NCBI RefSeq assembly: GCF_002218085.1
Contig: NZ_BDUC01000007.1
Span: forward strand, 18,905-82,904
Direction: 5' to 3'
Length of the DNA stretch: 64,000 bases
Source: Tolypothrix sp. NIES-4075
Lineage (GTDB): Bacteria; Cyanobacteriota; Cyanobacteriia; Cyanobacteriales; Nostocaceae
Position 1 is the first letter of the stretch. Each line of letters begins with the position of its first letter. The translations under genes were made by a program, and so were the position numbers. Below the pieces are notes generated by a model, which saw only the letters and a list, made by a program, of their open reading frames with translations, was not told the origin of the DNA and made no database searches. Shown one piece after another: positions 60,787-64,000 of the stretch.

Positions 60787-61610
60787 CGAAACAAATCCTC
60801 TCGTTTCTCGCGTAGTAATGGTTTCACACCGACATGTTCGCTCAAGAGGACATAACCACGTACCAACACAACAGGCTTTGCTTCGCTAGCCTCACCCATC
60901 AACAGTGTGGCAGCGGCTGTTACAGCATCCGCTACGGCAACTTCAGTCGCGTGAAAGGGACGTCCCAACATATCCAACTGTCCGCGCATATCTACCAAGG
61001 GTACGAGACCTGCAACACCTATTGTGTGACCAACAGTGCCCTTGCGCCAAGCGCGGCTAATGCTATCGCTGATAATCACGGCGATATGTTTCCCAGAGCG
61101 CTCTATCAAGCGATCGCGGAGCTTTTTAGCCGACTGATCTGGATCTTCGGGTAACAACAATGCATATCCTGGAGGCACATTGGATTGATCAATGCCAGCC
61201 TGAGCCATTACCAGCCCTAAACGGTGTTCGACGATGATGGTATCGTTTTTCTTGCGAATAATATTAGTCGATTCATTCAATATCAATTGAACTAACCGAG
61301 CATCCTTTCCTGTCTCATCAGCAAGTTGTTGAGCTTCTTCAGACGGGACGATGTTATTGAGTCGAACCATCCGCCCCTCAGCTTTGGAGATGATTTTTTG
61401 AGCGACAACCAATACATCACCATCAGTAAGAATGATGTTATTCTTTAAGAGACTCTGCCAGATGAGTTCTGATATATTGTCACCTCTGTTTATTTGTGGG
61501 ATACCTTTTATCGCTATCAGCTCGAGTTGATCTGGTGCATAGTTTCTAGTACCCTTCGGACTATCGCTATTTATTATATTGTTAAAATCAGAAGATTTTA
61601 AGTGGTCCAC
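60783..61610 (-). CDS. cofE: F420-0:gamma-glutamyl ligase
   Basis: GTP-dependent addition of glutamates to F420-0. 275 residues, CofE/FbiB-N size. Motifs: DGDVLVVAQKIISKAEGRMV, RKNDTIIVEHRLGLVMAQAG (family signature), PPGYALLLPEDPDQSAKKLR, IISDSISRAWRKGTVGHTIG. There is no fused nitroreductase domain as in mycobacterial FbiB. First gene of the cofE-cofD operon; a 44-bp gap separates it from the divergent LLM oxidoreductase, so the promoters must overlap. The genes for the FO precursor (cofG/cofH) and for cofC are not in the window. Confidence 0.94.
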   Translation of the reverse strand: MDHLKSSDFNNIINSDSPKGTRNYAPDQLELIAIKGIPQINRGDNISELIWQSLLKNNIILTDGDVLVVAQKIISKAEGRMVRLNNIVPSEEAQQLADETGKDARLVQLILNESTNIIRKKNDTIIVEHRLGLVMAQAGIDQSNVPPGYALLLPEDPDQSAKKLRDRLIERSGKHIAVIISDSISRAWRKGTVGHTIGVAGLVPLVDMRGQLDMLGRPFHATEVAVADAVTAAATLLMGEASEAKPVVLVRGYVLLSEHVGVKPLLREKREDLFR

Positions 61611-61654
61611 TTCTTTCTTGAGTAATCGAGTTATTGGGTAAAGTTTAAGTTAAA

Positions 61655-62650
61655 ATGACACAATTTTTTTATTTTTGTGGTCACGAGCAGTTTCAACCTG
61701 AAATCCTAGTCAAACACGCGCAGTTAGCTGAAGCTGTTGGGTTTAACGGGGTTTTAGTCTCTGAACACTTTCATCCTTGGGTAGATGATGTATCTGCATC
61801 TGGTTTTGCTTGGTCTACCCTTGGCGCGATCGCCCAGACTACAAAAACTTTGCAATTAATGACGGCGGTAACAACTCCTTTGTGGCGCTATCACCCAGCA
61901 TTAGTTGCTCAGGCAGCCGCAACAGTTGATAGGCTTTCTGGCGGGCGCTTTCAGCTAGGTGTAGGGACGGGAGAGAAAATCAATGAAGGACCGTTGGGAT
62001 ATGTCTTTCCGCCCTATGAAGAAAGGGCAGCACGTATGCGAGAGGCACTCTTAATCATTCGTCAGCTACTAAATGGTGAAAAGTTGACCTATAGAGGGCA
62101 GTACTACCAGACTGACCGAGCTAAATTATATAGCCCACCGAGCAAAGCAATTCCCATTTGGCTGGCTGCTGGTGGGCCAAAATCTGCCAAGTTAGCAGCA
62201 AAGATGGCAGATGGTATTGTAATGAGTGTTAAAGATCCTCAAGAAGCAGTGGACAAGGTTCTTACTCCCTATACCACGGAAGTTTCATCAGGTCAGCAGA
62301 ATTATCAAGGGTCAAATCGTAATGTATGCACTATGCGTTGGGTAGTGTTTGCCCAAGATAACGATGAAGCTTGGAGGGCGCTACAGCCTTGGCGTGGGTT
62401 GCGTTCTCCAAAACGATCAGAGGCTGTTGATCCTGCAGAATTACGAACCCTTACCGATATATTGCCGAGGCAGGAGGTGCTGAACAAATTTGTTATCGTT
62501 TCAACTGTAGAAGAACTGATAGAAGTGTATCGTCCTTTGGTGACTGTTCTTGGTGCTGATATTGTTGGGATTCAAATCACCTCGGTAGATCAGCAAGCAA
62601 CAATCCGCCTGCTGGGAGAACAAGTACTACCACAGCTAAGTAACCTTTAA
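61655..62650 (+). CDS. F420-dependent LLM-class oxidoreductase (FGD-like)
   Basis: 331-residue TIM-barrel flavin/F420 enzyme. The N-terminus FFYFCGHEQFQPEILVKHAQ, HFHPWVDDVSASGFAW and the loop GGRFQLGVGTGEKINEGPLG resemble the F420-dependent glucose-6-phosphate dehydrogenase branch (TIGR03557-type). Adjacent cofE/cofD support F420 rather than FMN as cofactor. The substrate is unknown; the family includes G6P and hydroxymycolate dehydrogenases and many uncharacterised redox enzymes. Divergent from cofE, likely co-regulated. Confidence 0.88.
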   Translation: MTQFFYFCGHEQFQPEILVKHAQLAEAVGFNGVLVSEHFHPWVDDVSASGFAWSTLGAIAQTTKTLQLMTAVTTPLWRYHPALVAQAAATVDRLSGGRFQLGVGTGEKINEGPLGYVFPPYEERAARMREALLIIRQLLNGEKLTYRGQYYQTDRAKLYSPPSKAIPIWLAAGGPKSAKLAAKMADGIVMSVKDPQEAVDKVLTPYTTEVSSGQQNYQGSNRNVCTMRWVVFAQDNDEAWRALQPWRGLRSPKRSEAVDPAELRTLTDILPRQEVLNKFVIVSTVEELIEVYRPLVTVLGADIVGIQITSVDQQATIRLLGEQVLPQLSNL

Positions 62651-62687
62651 ACTCATCCCACGACTCGCAGTAAAATTAGCTGAAACA

Positions 62688-62734
62688 GCAATTCATCTCA
62701 CACTCCCCTCCGGGTGAGATGTGAGATGAATTGC
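62688..62734. terminator. hairpin downstream of the LLM oxidoreductase
   Basis: GCAATTCATCTCAC and GTGAGATGAATTGC are perfect 14-bp arms with a 19-nt loop, 38 bp after the stop codon. No clear U-run follows, so it may be a processing hairpin or Rho-type end. Confidence 0.55.
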
Positions 62735-62764
62735 GCGTGAGTTGACGATAGATTCTTTCCCAGT

Positions 62765-62993
62765 TCAAAAACCTGTCATGTGTGTTTGAATCAAGTTGGT
62801 AGTTTGCCTCTTGATGTAAGATTTTGGACTTGTGAAAACTGCCAAACCAAACACGACAGGGATGTGAATGCAAGCATTAACCTCAGAGACGAGGGACTAC
62901 GGATTTTGACATGCCAGTCGCCTCAAGTCGGGAAACCCGCCCACGGCGAAAGCGGCTCCTCTGGAACGGGGGATAAAGCTTGTCGCCCAGATG
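62765..62993 (+). pseudogene. tnpB: TnpB (IS605/IS1341 type) C-terminal remnant
   Basis: Reads SLPLDVRFWTCENCQTKHDR then DVNASINLRDEG, the second half of the TnpB zinc finger and RuvC-III Asp region, with the usual G/S-rich C-terminal extension. Only the last 75 codons remain; an IS630-type element follows directly. Confidence 0.75.
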
Positions 62994-62995
62994 TA

Positions 62996-63997
62996 TAGCA
63001 ACCGCCAGGTTGGTTAGGACGCTAAACTTAGAACATGCTCCATAGCTTCTCGTAGTGTTTCAAAATGCTCTAGTTGCTTGCGAATGCGACTTTTTAGCCA
63101 CGACCAGCATTTTTCAATTTGGTTCAAGTCCGGTGAATAGGGTGGTAAGTACCACATCTGACAGCCTGCATCCCGGACCAATTGCTCAATGCGTCCGCCT
63201 TTGTGAAAGGTGGCGTTGTCAATCACCAGTTTCTGCCCTGGTCTCAAGGTGGGAATCAAGCACGTTTCCAACCAAGTTTCAAATACCTCTCGATTACAAG
63301 CCCCTTCAATCGTGAATGGTGCTAGCAACTGTTGCCCACAAAGTGCGGCAATCATATTGACTCGACCTGTTCGGCGACCGGACTTCAGGTCATGAAAGCG
63401 CTCCCCTCGAGGACTGTAGCCATAGCCATAGTCGTCTCGATGATCCATACCTGACTCATCGGCATAAACAATCTGTTCGTTGTTAAGGGTGGCTAGTTGT
63501 TCGACAAAAGCTTGGCGTAATTGTTCATTTGTTTCACGGTAGCCGTAAGTTTTTTTTTTCGCGTCAACCCAATTTTCTTCAAGGCACGTGATATTGTGCG
63601 TTAGCGAAGCTCGCCGTTGGCGAAGCCTCTCGAAGAGAAGGCATCGCTGATCTGTTCATCCCACAACTGAGCCATCTCCACCTGGGTTTTGTCACCATGG
63701 GTTTCGGCAAAGGCTCGAAACTTCTCCCAGTCAGTGATCTTGTTATTCTTACCTCGATGCTCCCTTACTTTGGTTCCGAAGTCTCCCGTCTCAGCTTTAC
63801 GCCGCAACCATAAATTAATCGTGTTGCGGCTAATGTTAAAATATTCGCTCGCTTCACAACGCTTCATGCCATTGAGTTCGATCGCCTCAATGACTTTTTG
63901 GCGTAGGTCGTAGCTGTAGGGTTTAGGCATGACAGGAATAGCAGGAAAAGTGGAAGGGCTTTTCTATTCTATGTCCTAACTATGATGGCGACTGCTA
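62996..63997. mobile_element. IS630-family insertion sequence, second type
   Basis: Flanked by TA (62994-62995 and 63998-63999). Ends TAGCAACCGCCA...GTTAGGAC and (inverse) TAGCAGTCGCCA...GTTAGGAC. 1002 bp, a lineage different from the element at 44442. Confidence 0.85.
63014..63930 (-). pseudogene. IS630-family transposase with a short repeat insertion
   Basis: N-terminal part (63930-63648): PYSYDLRQKVIEAIELNGMK, FNISRNTINLWLRRKAETGD and KTQVEMAQLWDEQIS. At about 63601-63647 a palindrome-rich insert (CTTCGCCAACGGCGAGCTTC core) shifts the frame to a stop. The gene resumes with RTISRALKKIGLTRKKK, a ten-A slippery run, then IVYADESGMDH (Asp), LVIDNATFHKGG (Asp) and YSPDLNQIEKCW (Glu). The DDE set is present, but the insert breaks expression. 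Confidence 0.85.
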
Positions 63998-64000
63998 TAA

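Noticed and set aside
1..64000. tRNA, rRNA and riboswitch genes
   Set aside because: I looked for cloverleaf-like and rRNA-like segments in intergenic stretches and saw none I could support; a covariance-model search (Infernal/tRNAscan) would be decisive.

Overview
The window looks like an accessory region of a filamentous (probably Nostocales-type) cyanobacterial genome. The HIP1 octamer GCGATCGC occurs throughout. There are genes or gene pieces for chlorophyll, haem and carotenoid synthesis (acsF, hemF, hemN, crtH), an 18-codon piece of psbA, DevBCA-type export, PEP-CTERM proteins, and many cyanobacterial IS families, MITEs and short tandem repeats. Species cannot be read from the sequence.

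Region 1 (1-6 kb) is a decayed pigment/photosynthesis locus. An intact acsF stands beside remnants of hemF, hemN, psbA and crtH. Next to them lies an ArsR-family regulator, and three promoters share a 16-bp near-palindrome that could be its operator. A two-repeat CRISPR mini-array without cas genes sits among the debris. 6-8.2 kb holds a VOC protein and a glutathionyl-hydroquinone reductase. 8.7-13.26 kb is a group II intron whose reverse transcriptase gene is split by a second group II intron (a nested intron). 13.5-15.4 kb has a secreted guanyl-type RNase and an EF-hand protein.

Region 2 (15.5-21 kb) is a double-glycine-leader peptide export cassette: C39-peptidase ABC transporter, HlyD adaptor and precursor peptide, with a terminator hairpin between precursor and adaptor. 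A 57-bp exact direct repeat brackets the cassette. 21-29.4 kb is mostly mobile or broken: IS982, an IS605 deletion derivative, dinB and tyrosine recombinase fragments. It also carries a ScyD/ScyE-like PEP-CTERM protein, a methyltransferase and small unknown ORFs.

Region 3 (29.4-45.7 kb) is the most striking. A DevBCA-type exporter diverges from a gene trio: flavin-dependent halogenase-like protein, a 2456-residue iterative PKS (KS-AT-ACP-KR-DH-PPTase, the enediyne/PKSE order, plus two C-terminal hotdog thioesterase-like domains), and a second halogenase paralogue. An IS630-type element sits in the last codons of the second halogenase, flanked by TA, with the displaced tail readable beyond it. 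I infer a halogenated polyene-type product that may be exported by the Dev system. No enediyne accessory genes (E3/E4/E5) are visible.

Region 4 (48-58.2 kb) is a redox/cyclic-nucleotide module: a membrane polyferredoxin and an FHA/cNMP-binding protein (apparently one polypeptide before an IS1-family element split them), an FHA-flavin reductase-2Fe-2S ferredoxin fusion, an HD-like protein and a Cache-HAMP class III nucleotide cyclase. Remnants of chemotaxis-type genes (CheR, HAMP, CheA) lie around it. Region 5 (59.8-62.7 kb) is a compact coenzyme F420 locus: cofD and cofE overlapping by 4 bp, diverging from an F420-dependent LLM-class oxidoreductase. The window ends with a tnpB remnant and a second IS630-type element.
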